From Actinomadura sp. 7K507 (lineage in GTDB: Bacteria; Actinomycetota; Actinomycetes; Streptosporangiales; Streptosporangiaceae), in the NCBI RefSeq assembly GCF_004348425.1, contig NZ_SMKK01000090.1, forward strand, positions 1 to 33,714: a DNA stretch of 33,714 nt, given 5' to 3'. The notes under the pieces are model-generated. The model was not told where the DNA came from and did no database searches. It was given only the letters and a program-made list of their open reading frames with translations. A program made the translations under genes and the position numbers. How positions within the stretch are numbered: the stretch's first letter is position 1; each line of letters begins with the position of its first letter. This document shows positions 15,671-26,772 of the stretch, piece by piece.

Positions 15671-15699
15671 GCGGCCGGCCGCACATTGGCGTCGGGCAT
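15667..15699 (-). CDS. Ten-codon leader ORF coupled to the ECF sigma start
   Basis: On the minus strand, a strong CAGAGGAG lies just upstream of an ATG that opens a ten-codon frame (MPDANVRPAA). Its TGA overlaps the GTG start of the sigma gene (GTGA). The sigma GTG has no binding site of its own, and its frame has no other start before a stop codon. The short ORF is therefore likely to be translated and to feed ribosomes into the sigma gene. Alternatively a base error or frameshift hides a longer sigma N-terminus starting at this ATG. Confidence 0.55.
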   Translation of the reverse strand: MPDANVRPAA

Positions 15700-15730
15700 G
15701 TCACTCCTCTGGGGGAAAGGGCATCATCGG

Positions 15731-15759
15731 GTACTCCGTCGCGTCTGCGAATCCCTTTC
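15731..15759 (-). promoter_or_regulatory. Candidate ECF promoter of sigma copy 1
   Basis: On the minus strand GAAAG (15759-15755) is followed after 18 bases by GAGTAC (15736-15731), placing a start site about 25 bases before the leader ORF. The second sigma gene has GAAAG-N18-GATACG at an equivalent place. The match rests on two sites only. Confidence 0.3.
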
Positions 15760-15777
15760 GCCGACCGCCTTAACGCA

Positions 15778-15814
15778 CGATGCCCTCCGCCCCAAGCCGG
15801 GGCGGAGGGCATCG
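15778..15814 (-). terminator. Hairpin terminator of the second sigma/CU044_5270-type operon
   Basis: A perfect 16-bp stem pairs 15778-15793 with 15799-15814 (arm CGATGCCCTCCGCCCC) around a 5-base loop. It begins about 60 bases past the stop of CU044_5270-type copy 2 and upstream of the sigma copy 1 promoter. This shows that the two cassettes are separate transcription units. Confidence 0.85.
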
Positions 15815-15872
15815 CATGGGAAGGCGGCTTCAGCCAGGGGGTAACGGCAGCGCCCACCCCCGACTGGAAGGC

Positions 15873-17042
15873 TTAGAAGGGCGGTTTCGCGGGCGGCTTC
15901 GGCTTGGTGTCCGTCCATCCCGAGTCGAGGGCCAGGCGGAAGCGGATCACGAATCCGGGTTCGCGGTCGCGGTAGGGGCCGCCGGGCCTCGTCAGCACGG
16001 TCTGAACGGCGAGCATCTCCCCGGTCCGCTCATCGAAGACGATCTCCTTGCGGCTGCCGTAGTCGCCGCGTTCCGCGGCGGGCGCGCCCTGCGCGGCGGT
16101 GACATGCGTGGTCTTCAGGTCGACGGCCAGCGCGACGCCCTCGCGCCCCAGCGGATCGGTCACGCCGTCGATCGCCTTCACCCCGGGCTGCGCGGCGAGC
16201 GCCCGCATGAGGCCGGCCCTGAACGTCGGCGGCATGGGCGAGGTCCGCAGGAGTGCCGCGACCACCGTGAGCTTGTCGAGGGGGGTCACCGAGCGTGGTT
16301 CGGGAATCCCGCGCTCCTTCTTGATCTTCTCCTTCTCCTCCGGAGCCCGGAGGTGGAAGTGCAAGAGCCCAGTGGACAGCAGGTCGGCCAGTTCACCGGG
16401 GTCGGTCGGCAGCCGCTCGGCCTCCTCGAGGGTCCTGCCGCCCACCCAGCCACCGTCGCCCTTACGAGCGGGTTCCCAGAACCTCCACCGCGTCGCGCTC
16501 TGGTCGTAGGTGGAGAGGCGCTCGCCGTCCCAGACCTTGAACTTCGACGGCGACCCGGCCTTCTTCCACAACGCCTCGTCCTGCGCCGTCAGCGGCCTGG
16601 ACGGCAGGTTCCGGTTGTAGGTGCCCACGCCCGCGCCGGGCTCGGCCCCGACCCGCAGGAAGTATTCCTCCGGGGCGGCGGCGATCGCGTAGTCGCCGGT
16701 CTCGGACCGGACGATGAACGACCGTCCCATGGTCCCGTGGTAGAACCAGAAGTTGCCGGTCGGCTGCACCTCCGCCTGTTCCGCCGCCGCCAGGACGGCC
16801 TGCTTACCCAGGTCCACGGGGGCCGGAGGGGAGGCGGGCCTCCCCGATCCGGTCGCCGCGATCGCGACGGCGGCGGCAGCCCCTGCGACGACCACGCCGA
16901 ACCCGGCCTTGAACCTCCACCCGAACCGGGCGCGGCCGGGCGGCGGCTCCCCGAACATCCGGACGCGGGCCTCGGTCACCTCGCGCAGCGTCGGCGGCGC
17001 GGGCTCCCCGTAGGCCTCCTTGACCGTCCGCAGCTCATCCAT
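15873..17042 (-). CDS. CU044_5270-type membrane-anchored protein (copy 2)
   Basis: A 389-aa paralogue of copy 1 with the same order: charged N-terminus, one Ala/Val-rich membrane helix near 45-63, then a large outer domain. Shared blocks are WKKAGSP, RPGGPYRDREPGFVI and the C-terminal GWTDTKPKPPA tail. I chose ATG 17042 (MDELRTVKEAYG), which overlaps the end of the sigma gene by 8 bases and has CTGGAGGACG upstream; an in-frame start 18 bases earlier is less likely. Outside the conserved blocks the copies have diverged strongly, so the duplication is old. Sensing an outside signal and controlling the adjacent sigma is a hypothesis. Confidence 0.8.
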   Translation of the reverse strand: MDELRTVKEAYGEPAPPTLREVTEARVRMFGEPPPGRARFGWRFKAGFGVVVAGAAAAVAIAATGSGRPASPPAPVDLGKQAVLAAAEQAEVQPTGNFWFYHGTMGRSFIVRSETGDYAIAAAPEEYFLRVGAEPGAGVGTYNRNLPSRPLTAQDEALWKKAGSPSKFKVWDGERLSTYDQSATRWRFWEPARKGDGGWVGGRTLEEAERLPTDPGELADLLSTGLLHFHLRAPEEKEKIKKERGIPEPRSVTPLDKLTVVAALLRTSPMPPTFRAGLMRALAAQPGVKAIDGVTDPLGREGVALAVDLKTTHVTAAQGAPAAERGDYGSRKEIVFDERTGEMLAVQTVLTRPGGPYRDREPGFVIRFRLALDSGWTDTKPKPPAKPPF

Positions 17043-17652
17043 GGTCGTCCTCCAGATCACGCATCGGGTTCGTTCCGCCCAGCGCCTCGCGCACCTTGCG
17101 CCTGGCCCGGCTGAGCCGCGAGCCGACCGTCCCGTACGGGATGTCCAGCGCGGCGGCGACCTCCTCGTGGCTCAGCTCGGCGAGCGCGACGAGCAGCAGC
17201 ACGTCCCGGTCGCCGGCCGGTAGCCCGGCGATCGCACCAGCCAGCCGTCCGCGCAGGCCCTGGGCGCTGACCTGGGCGGTCACCCGGTCCGCAGGCCCGT
17301 CGGACGGCCGGTCGGGGCTGAGCCGCGCACGGGCACGCAGCCCGCGGACCTCGCTGCGCCGGTGCTTGCCGATGACGTTCGTCGCGATGCCGTACAGCCA
17401 GGTCCGCACGGCCGCCCGGGACGCGTCGTAGCGGGCCCGGCCGCGAAACGCCTCCAGGAACGTCTGCGAGGCGATGTCGGACGCGGCGTCCGGGCCGAGC
17501 CGTTTCGCGGCGTACCCGTGGATCTCGGCGAAGTAGGCGTCGAAGATGTCGCCGAAGCGTTCGGGGTCGTCCAGGGACATCCGCAGGACGGCGGAGTCGT
17601 CCGCCCGGTCTGGCCCACGGGGCGGGTCCGCGGTGAGGGGTTCCCCTGTCAT
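17035..17652 (-). CDS. ECF RNA polymerase sigma factor (copy 2)
   Basis: A 205-aa ECF sigma, paralogue of copy 1. Region 2 includes SLDDPERFGDIFDAYFAEIHGY, SQTFLEAFRGRARYD and RTWLYGIATNVIGKHRR. Region 4 ends with SHEEVAAALDIPYGTVGSRLSRARRKVREAL. The SLDDPERF lead-in and the IPYGTVGSRL recognition helix are the same in both sigmas, so they may recognise overlapping promoters. ATG start behind GGAAAGG, a normal site unlike copy 1. It is followed by CU044_5270-type copy 2, overlapping by 8 bases. It lies back-to-back with dnaK across a 325-base control region. Confidence 0.9.
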   Translation of the reverse strand: MTGEPLTADPPRGPDRADDSAVLRMSLDDPERFGDIFDAYFAEIHGYAAKRLGPDAASDIASQTFLEAFRGRARYDASRAAVRTWLYGIATNVIGKHRRSEVRGLRARARLSPDRPSDGPADRVTAQVSAQGLRGRLAGAIAGLPAGDRDVLLLVALAELSHEEVAAALDIPYGTVGSRLSRARRKVREALGGTNPMRDLEDDHG

Positions 17653-17688
17653 CTGGTGCCTTTCCGTGGCGTGGACGCCGGTCGCACA

Positions 17689-17717
17689 CGTATCACCCGC
17701 ATCCCCCGGCGGCTTTC
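17689..17717 (-). promoter_or_regulatory. Candidate ECF promoter of sigma copy 2
   Basis: On the minus strand GAAAG (17717-17713) is followed after 18 bases by GATACG (17694-17689). A start site would lie about 30 bases before the sigma ATG. It resembles the element before sigma copy 1 in spacing and first box, which hints at shared or auto-regulation. Confidence 0.3.
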
Positions 17718-17803
17718 ACGGCGTCGTCCTCTCGGCGGACGGGAGCGGCCCGGTCCTCCTCCCAGGGGCCGATCTCTGTTCCGGGGGCCCGATTCTGGGA
17801 ACC

Positions 17804-17830
17804 GGAATAGACGGCTCAATCGTCCTGTTG
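17804..17830 (+). promoter_or_regulatory. Candidate SigR/SigH-type promoter of dnaK
   Basis: GGAAT (17804-17808), 18 bases, then GTTG (17827-17830). This matches the GGGAAT-N18-GTT consensus of the thiol-stress sigma SigR/SigH, except that the first G is C. A start site near 17836 would place the HAIR operator just downstream, where bound HspR would block the polymerase. Transcription of dnaK by SigH is known in other actinobacteria; for this site it is inference. Confidence 0.45.
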
Positions 17831-17847
17831 GAGAGAACGGCAGCAAA

Positions 17848-17868
17848 GTTGAGTCTCTGCGACTCAAG
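17848..17868 (+). promoter_or_regulatory. HAIR operator (HspR binding site) of the dnaK operon
   Basis: GTTGAGT-N7-ACTCAAG matches the HspR-associated inverted repeat CTTGAGT-N7-ACTCAAG with a single difference. It lies 110 bases upstream of the dnaK ATG, and the hspR gene is the fourth gene of the operon it controls. TTGACA at 17873-17878, immediately downstream, could be a -35 box of a housekeeping promoter, though no good -10 follows. Confidence 0.93.
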
Positions 17869-17977
17869 TCATTTGACAACAATGGAACGGCCGGGCAACC
17901 TTGCGGACGAGCAACCGAACCGGCCGCACCCCGGGGGCGACCGGGGCGCGATAACGGAAACGACGGAGGACGAGAAC

Positions 17978-19845
<1,868 letters not shown>

Positions 19846-19849
<4 letters not shown>

Positions 19850-20481
19850 CGTCCTCCCCTGACGAGGGCGAGGAGAAGGAGGGCCCGGTGATCCGCGACA
19901 AGCGGCGCATCGATCCCGAAACGGGGGAAGTCCGGGAGCAGGCGGCGGCGCCGCCTGCCCCGGAGGCCCCGGCCAACGGGGGCGCCAAGGTCGACACCGA
20001 GGAGGTCTCCTCGCTACAGACCCAGCTGTCGGAGCGTCTCGCAGACCTCCAGCGGCTCAAGGCCGAGTACGACAACTATCGAAGGCGGGTCGAGCGCGAC
20101 CGGGTCGCGGTCCGCGAGCAGGCCCTCGGGCAGGTGCTGTCCGAGCTGCTCCCGGTCCTGGACGACATCGGCCGTGCCCGTGACCACGACGAGCTCACCG
20201 GCGGCTTCAAGTCCGTCGCCGAGAGCCTGGAGGCGGTCACCGGCAAGCTCGGCCTGGTGAGGTACGGCGAGAAGGGCGAGCCCTTCGACCCGACCGTGCA
20301 CGAGGCGCTCATGCACTCCCTCTCACCCGAGGTGACGGAGACGAGTGTGGTGGACGTCCTCCAGCCCGGTTACCGCATCGGCGAGCGGATCCTGCGGGCC
20401 GCGCGCGTCGCGGTGGCCGACCCCGACCCGGACGCCGCCGGGAAGCCGGACGGCGGCGAGGCGGGCGACGACGGTGAATGA
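19846..20481 (+). CDS. grpE: Nucleotide exchange factor GrpE
   Basis: A 211-aa cochaperone that makes DnaK release ADP. The first ~50 residues are acidic and Pro/Ala-rich. A long helix follows at about 50-90 (LQTQLSERLADLQRLKAEYDNYRRR), ending in the family pattern YDNYRRRVERDR. The beta domain carries FDPTVHEALMHS and VVDVLQPGYRIGERILRAARVAVA, the diagnostic GrpE motif. The GTG start overlaps the dnaK stop (GTGA), so it is translationally coupled. A 95-base gap without obvious signals separates it from dnaJ. Confidence 0.97.
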
Positions 20482-20576
20482 TCCCCTGGGCCCGTCCCGG
20501 CCAGGACGGCCGGGCCGGGCCCCGCGGGGGCACGTGAAGACATGCGGCAAGTGGCGATAGCAGAAGGCGGGGCGCC

Positions 20577-21752
20577 GTGAGCACCAAGGACTACCTGGAG
20601 AAGGACTACTACAAGGTCCTCGGTGTCGCGAAGACGGCCTCGCAGGAGGAGATCAAGAAGTCCTACCGGAAGCTGGCCCGCAAGTACCACCCCGACACCA
20701 ACAAGGGCGACGCCGAGGCGGAGGACCGCTTCAAGGAGGTCTCCGAGGCCTACGACGTCCTGTCGGACGACAAGCGCCGCAAGGAGTACGACTCGGTGCG
20801 GTCCATGCCGGGCGGTTTCCGCGGCCAGCAGGGCGGCGGCTTCCCGTTCGACTTCGGCGACCTGTTCGGGCAGCAGGGAGGCGGCACCGGGACGCAGACC
20901 GGCGGCACCGGGGAACGCATCGGCGACCTGTTCGGCGGCCTGTTCGGCCGCGGCGGCGGCACCCGCACGACGGGGACGACACGGCGCGGCAGGCGCGGCG
21001 CGGACGTCGAGACCGAGGTGACGCTGTCGTTCGGCCGCGCGATGAACGGCGTGACCGTGCCGATCAAGCTGACCAGCGAGGCCGCCTGCAACGGCTGCCG
21101 GGGGACCGGCGCGAAGGCGGGCACCGTGCCGCGGGTGTGCCCGAGCTGCGAGGGCACCGGGCACGAGACCCGCAACCTCGGCAACTTCGGCTTCCAGGAG
21201 CCGTGCCGGGAGTGCCGCGGCCGCGGCCTCGTCGTGGACGACCCGTGCCCGATCTGCAACGGCAGCGGGCGCGCCACCGGCACCCGCACGATCCAGGCGC
21301 GGATCCCGGCGGGCGTCGCCGACGGCCAGAAGATCAGGCTCAAGGGCAAGGGCGCGCCGGGCGAGAACGGCGGCCAGCAGGGCGACCTGTACGTCAACAT
21401 CAAGGTGAAGCCGCACCCGGTGTTCGGCCGCGCCGCCGACAACCTCACGGCGACGGTCCCGGTGACGTTCCCGGAGGCGGCGCTGGGCGCGGAGATCAAG
21501 GTGCCGACGTTCCAGGGGCAGCCCGTCACGCTGCGCCTGCCGGAGGGCACGCCGAACGGCCGCACGTTCCGGGTGAAGGGCCGCGGCGCCACCCGCCGCG
21601 ACGGCACCAAGGGCGACCTGCTCGTCACGGTCGACGTCCAGGTCCCGCAGAAGCTCGACGACCAGGCGCGGGAGGCGCTCGTCCGGCTGCGCGAGGCGGG
21701 CACCGGCGACGACCTGCGCGCCGAACTCCTCCAGCAGGCCAAGCAGGAGTGA
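20577..21752 (+). CDS. dnaJ: Chaperone DnaJ (Hsp40, type I)
   Basis: A 391-aa cochaperone that delivers substrates to DnaK and stimulates its ATPase. The J domain has HPD at 38-40 (RKYHPDTNKGD). A long Gly/Phe-rich and Gly/Thr linker covers about 78-140. Four zinc-binding repeats follow: CNGCRGTG (171), CPSCEGTG (188), CRECRGRG (210) and CPICNGSG (224). The C-terminal substrate-binding domains include LKGKGAPGENGG and FRVKGRG. GTG start; AGAAGGCGG lies upstream. All zinc cysteines are intact. This is the operon-encoded DnaJ1 type. Confidence 0.97.
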   Translation: MSTKDYLEKDYYKVLGVAKTASQEEIKKSYRKLARKYHPDTNKGDAEAEDRFKEVSEAYDVLSDDKRRKEYDSVRSMPGGFRGQQGGGFPFDFGDLFGQQGGGTGTQTGGTGERIGDLFGGLFGRGGGTRTTGTTRRGRRGADVETEVTLSFGRAMNGVTVPIKLTSEAACNGCRGTGAKAGTVPRVCPSCEGTGHETRNLGNFGFQEPCRECRGRGLVVDDPCPICNGSGRATGTRTIQARIPAGVADGQKIRLKGKGAPGENGGQQGDLYVNIKVKPHPVFGRAADNLTATVPVTFPEAALGAEIKVPTFQGQPVTLRLPEGTPNGRTFRVKGRGATRRDGTKGDLLVTVDVQVPQKLDDQAREALVRLREAGTGDDLRAELLQQAKQE

Positions 21753-21756
21753 GGGC

Positions 21757-22203
21757 ATGGACCCGTTCGGTGACGACACTCCGGTTTATGTGATCTCGGT
21801 GGCGGCGCAGCTGTCCGGGCTGCATCCGCAGACGCTGCGGACCTACGACCGGATGGGGCTGGTGTCCCCCGGCCGGTCGCCGGGACGGGGCCGCCGCTAC
21901 TCGATGCGCGACATCGTGATGCTCCGCGAGATCCAGCGGCTCTCGCAGGAGGAGGGCATCAACCTTTCCGGCATCAAGCACATCCTGGAGCTGCAGCGCG
22001 ACAACGTGCGGCTCCGCGAGGAGCTCGGCAAGGCGCACGCGGCGCTGGAGGAGCTCGCCAACGAACTCGAATCGACCCGTTCCGTCGCCGCGCGGCTGGC
22101 GCAGCAGCGGCGGCACGGGGAACAAGGTGGTACTCCCGGCTCTGACCTGGTGCCCATCAGGCACACGAGCGTTGTGGTCTGGCACGAGCGCGACCGGGAC
22201 TAG
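21757..22203 (+). CDS. hspR: Heat-shock transcriptional repressor HspR
   Basis: A 148-aa MerR-superfamily repressor that binds HAIR operators together with DnaK and shuts off chaperone genes when DnaK is free. The winged helix-turn-helix covers about 10-75 (VYVISVAAQLSGLHPQTLRTYDRMGLV, RGRRYSMRDIVMLREIQRL), followed by SGIKHILELQ and a coiled coil (about 80-115). ATG start four bases after the dnaJ stop, with GGAGTGAGG overlapping that stop. The HAIR element before dnaK completes the autoregulatory loop. Confidence 0.95.
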   Translation: MDPFGDDTPVYVISVAAQLSGLHPQTLRTYDRMGLVSPGRSPGRGRRYSMRDIVMLREIQRLSQEEGINLSGIKHILELQRDNVRLREELGKAHAALEELANELESTRSVAARLAQQRRHGEQGGTPGSDLVPIRHTSVVVWHERDRD

Positions 22204-22224
22204 GAATCCACGGGGACTGGGGAC

Positions 22225-24822
<2,598 letters not shown>

Positions 24823-24834
24823 CCGCGGCACCCT

Positions 24835-24865
24835 CCCGCGGGCGGCCGATCACGCCGCCCGCGGG
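24835..24865 (+). terminator. Hairpin terminator of the dnaK-clpB operon
   Basis: A perfect 12-bp GC stem pairs 24835-24846 with 24854-24865 (CCCGCGGGCGGC and its complement) around a 7-base loop, 12 bases after the clpB stop. Confidence 0.8.
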
Positions 24866-24991
24866 TCTGTCGGCTCGACGGGCACGCGCCGATGAGTTAC
24901 GGCGTCCGGGACGGTCTTCACTTCTGGAGGATGTCACTCCGGAGAGCCGGACCGAAGGTCGGCGGGGTCGCCGACCGGCGAGGGGAGATGT

Positions 24992-25555
24992 ATGGGCAAG
25001 GTCGCCTGGGGATTCACGTGCTCGATCGACGGCTTCATCGCCGGACCCGGCCACGACATGAGCTGGATGTCCGCCGGGGAGCCGCTGGCCGAGGGCACCA
25101 CGGAGCGTATGGCGGGAGACGTCGCAGTGATCATCTCCGGCCGGGCGGGTTACGACGCGGCGAAGGCTCAGCAGGACGAGCGGGACGAGACGACCTCCGC
25201 CGCCTACGGCGGCGCATGGTCCGGGACCGAGTTCATCCTGACCCACCGCCCGGAGGAACTCGCCGACGACCCGGCCGTCGTCCCGCTGAACTGCGACATC
25301 GTGGAGGCGGTCCGTCGCGCCCAGGAGATCGCCGGCGACAGGGACGTGCAGATCATCAGCGCCGACATCGCCCGGCAGGCGCTCGAACACGACCTCATCG
25401 ACGAGTTGCAGGTCTTCGTCGCCCCGGTCTTCCTCGGCGACGGCACCCGCATCTTCGACGTCCCCGGTGGGCGCCGGATCGACTGGGAGCTGGTCGAGAT
25501 CTACGAGGACAGTCCGCGTAGCTTCGGACGGACCTACCGCCCAAAGGGACGCTAG
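24992..25555 (+). CDS. Dihydrofolate reductase / RibD C-terminal domain family protein
   Basis: A 187-aa probable NADPH-dependent reductase of the stand-alone RibD_C type. The N-terminus has FTCSIDGFIAGPGHDMSWM, the family's first strand and loop. Then come ISGRAGYDAA, the VVPLN strand, VQIISADIARQALEHDLIDELQVFVAPVFLGDGTRIF (the conserved A-x-Q...L-x-D-E-L region) and the end SFGRTYRPK. The usual length is 180-200 aa. Such proteins are common in actinobacteria with unknown substrates, and this one is not in a riboflavin or folate operon. ATG start; GAGGGGAGA lies 5-13 bases upstream. Confidence 0.87.
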   Translation: MGKVAWGFTCSIDGFIAGPGHDMSWMSAGEPLAEGTTERMAGDVAVIISGRAGYDAAKAQQDERDETTSAAYGGAWSGTEFILTHRPEELADDPAVVPLNCDIVEAVRRAQEIAGDRDVQIISADIARQALEHDLIDELQVFVAPVFLGDGTRIFDVPGGRRIDWELVEIYEDSPRSFGRTYRPKGR

Positions 25556-25634
25556 CCGCTGGCCCCACTGCGGGCCGCGCGTGGCCTCGGAGCCGGCGCG
25601 CGACGATCGGTCCGGGGCTCACGTTCACGTATGC

Positions 25635-25671
25635 GCCCGCCGCCCCCGGCCCGGCCCCGGGGACGGCGGGC
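25635..25671. terminator. Bidirectional hairpin terminator between convergent genes
   Basis: GCCCGCCG (25635-25642) pairs with CGGCGGGC (25664-25671), and after one mismatch CCCCGG (25644-25649) pairs with CCGGGG (25657-25662); the loop is 7 bases. It sits between the RibD-like gene (plus) and the last roadblock gene (minus) and probably ends both. Confidence 0.75.
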
Positions 25672-25680
25672 ACGCCTGTG

Positions 25681-26052
25681 TCAGACCTCCAGGTTTTCCT
25701 CGATGTCGCGGAGGCGGTGGCGGGCCAGGGCGAGGTTGGCACGGTTCCGGTCGAGGGCGATGTAGAGGAACAGGCCCTTGCCCTTGCGCCCGGTCACCGG
25801 GCGGATGATGTGGTACTGGCTGGAGATGCTGATGAGGATGTCCTCGATCTCCTCCTTGATTCCGAGCTGCTCCATCGTGCGGAGCTTCGCGCGGACGACC
25901 TCGGTGTTGCCGGCGGCGGCGACCTGGAGGTCGAGGGCCTTGGAGCTGCCGAGCTGGCCCAGCGCCATCCCGCTGTTGTAGTCGACGACGGCGACGCCGA
26001 TCGCCCCGTCGATCGTCATCATGTCCTTCAGCGCGAGATCCAGGTTGGACAT
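25681..26052 (-). CDS. Roadblock/LC7 domain protein (third roadblock gene of the operon)
   Basis: A 123-aa single-domain protein of the MglB/roadblock superfamily: small alpha/beta dimers that usually bind or regulate Ras-like GTPases. Diagnostic blocks are LKDMMTIDGAIGVAVVDYNSGMALG at the start, AAAGNTEVVRAKLRTM, ISSQYHIIRPV and GLFLYIALDRNRANLALARHRLRDIE. The same skeleton (MMTI-x-GA, AAG-x-T-x-VVRA, LDR..NLALAR-x-R-x-RD) occurs in the first gene of the operon. I chose the ATG at 26052 behind AGGGGAG; a longer reading would add 60 residues of Ala/Arg/Thr-rich sequence antisense to the repeats upstream. It follows the repeat-tail gene after 22 bases. Confidence 0.87.
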   Translation of the reverse strand: MSNLDLALKDMMTIDGAIGVAVVDYNSGMALGQLGSSKALDLQVAAAGNTEVVRAKLRTMEQLGIKEEIEDILISISSQYHIIRPVTGRKGKGLFLYIALDRNRANLALARHRLRDIEENLEV

Positions 26053-26074
26053 CGTGCTCCCCTTTCGGTGGTTG

Positions 26075-26770
26075 TCATGTGCGGTTGGTGTTCGTGCCGC
26101 GCGTTCCCGTGCCGCGCGTGCTCGTACTGCGCGTGCCGGTGCCGGTGCCGCGTGCGCCGGTGCCGCGCGTGGTGGTCCCGCGCGGGCTCTTGCCGCGCGT
26201 GCCCGTGCTGTGGGAATCCGTGCTGCGGGCATCCGTGCCGTGGGCGTCCGCGCTGTGGGCGTCCGCGCTGTGGGCGTCCGCGCTGTGGGAGGCGGCGCTG
26301 TGGGGAGCGGCGCTGTGGGGGGCGGCGCTGTGCGTTTCCGTGAGGTGCGCGGCGATGGCGCGGGCGGTGGGACGCGATTCCAGGTGGAGCCGCCCGACGT
26401 TGACGGACGGGCCCGCGAGGACGGTGAGGGACGCGGTCGGCCCGGCGGCGTAGATGACCACGTAGCCGTCCACGCCGCGGATCACGACCTCGTGGAACGC
26501 GCCGCCGTGCGCGGTCTGCGCGATCCGGTGCGCCAGCGACAGGCCCGTCGCGGTCACGGCCGCCATCCCGGACGGTTCGACGGACGCGGGCAGGTCCCGC
26601 GCGATGAGCAGCCCGTCCACCGACGCCACCAGGGCCCCGGTGAGCTGCGGGACGCGGGCCCGGAGCATCCTCAGCTCGGCCGTCACCTCGGCCTCATGCG
26701 GCCGCGCCGCCGGCGCCGCCGTCCCCGCTCGTTTCGCCACCTTTGTCAGCCTTTCGATCAGGGTCCGCAC
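26075..26770 (-). CDS. Roadblock/LC7-like protein with a pentapeptide-repeat low-complexity tail
   Basis: A 231-aa protein. Residues 30-143 form a roadblock-like domain (ELRMLRARVPQLTGALVASVDGLL, SLAHRIAQTAHGG, VIRGVDGYVVIYAAG). Residues 144-231 are a disordered tail. It is made first of five-residue units of the type A-P-H-S-A / D-A-H-S-A (about 145-180), then of degenerate T-R-G-T-type units, so it turns from His-rich to Arg-rich. The DNA is a 15-bp minisatellite. The GTG start lies two bases after the upstream TGA and has no strong binding site, so it is probably coupled. No membrane helix. The tail could bind nucleic acid, a surface or metal; none is proven. Confidence 0.72.
   Translation of the reverse strand: MRTLIERLTKVAKRAGTAAPAARPHEAEVTAELRMLRARVPQLTGALVASVDGLLIARDLPASVEPSGMAAVTATGLSLAHRIAQTAHGGAFHEVVIRGVDGYVVIYAAGPTASLTVLAGPSVNVGRLHLESRPTARAIAAHLTETHSAAPHSAAPHSAASHSADAHSADAHSADAHGTDARSTDSHSTGTRGKSPRGTTTRGTGARGTGTGTRSTSTRGTGTRGTNTNRT
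26206..26335. repeat. 15-bp minisatellite coding the His-rich tail
   Basis: CGCTGTGGGCGTCCG and close variants repeat head to tail; the best units start at 26236, 26251, 26266, 26281, 26296 and 26311. Units to the right change to CGCTGTGGGAGGCGG and similar, and units to the left are more degenerate. The period is a multiple of three, so gain or loss of units keeps the reading frame and would change only the tail length. Confidence 0.9.
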
Positions 26771-26772
26771 GG

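Larger units (their letters stand above)
17653..17977. other. Divergent control region between ECF sigma copy 2 and dnaK
   Basis: A 325-base gap with the candidate ECF promoter for the sigma gene on its left side, and on the right a SigR-like promoter, the HAIR operator and a ribosome binding site (CGGAGGACG) for dnaK. An open frame continues in phase upstream of the dnaK ATG, but its composition and the regulatory sites inside it argue against translation. Confidence 0.7.

Noticed and set aside
17546..17977. N-terminal extension of DnaK from the in-phase open frame
   Set aside because: The extension would translate through the promoter and HAIR operator. The ATG at 17978 has a good binding site and gives the conserved DnaK N-terminus.
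26206..26335. Possible CRISPR array in the 15-bp repeats
   Set aside because: Units are contiguous with no spacers, in frame with a protein, and too short for CRISPR repeats; no cas genes nearby.
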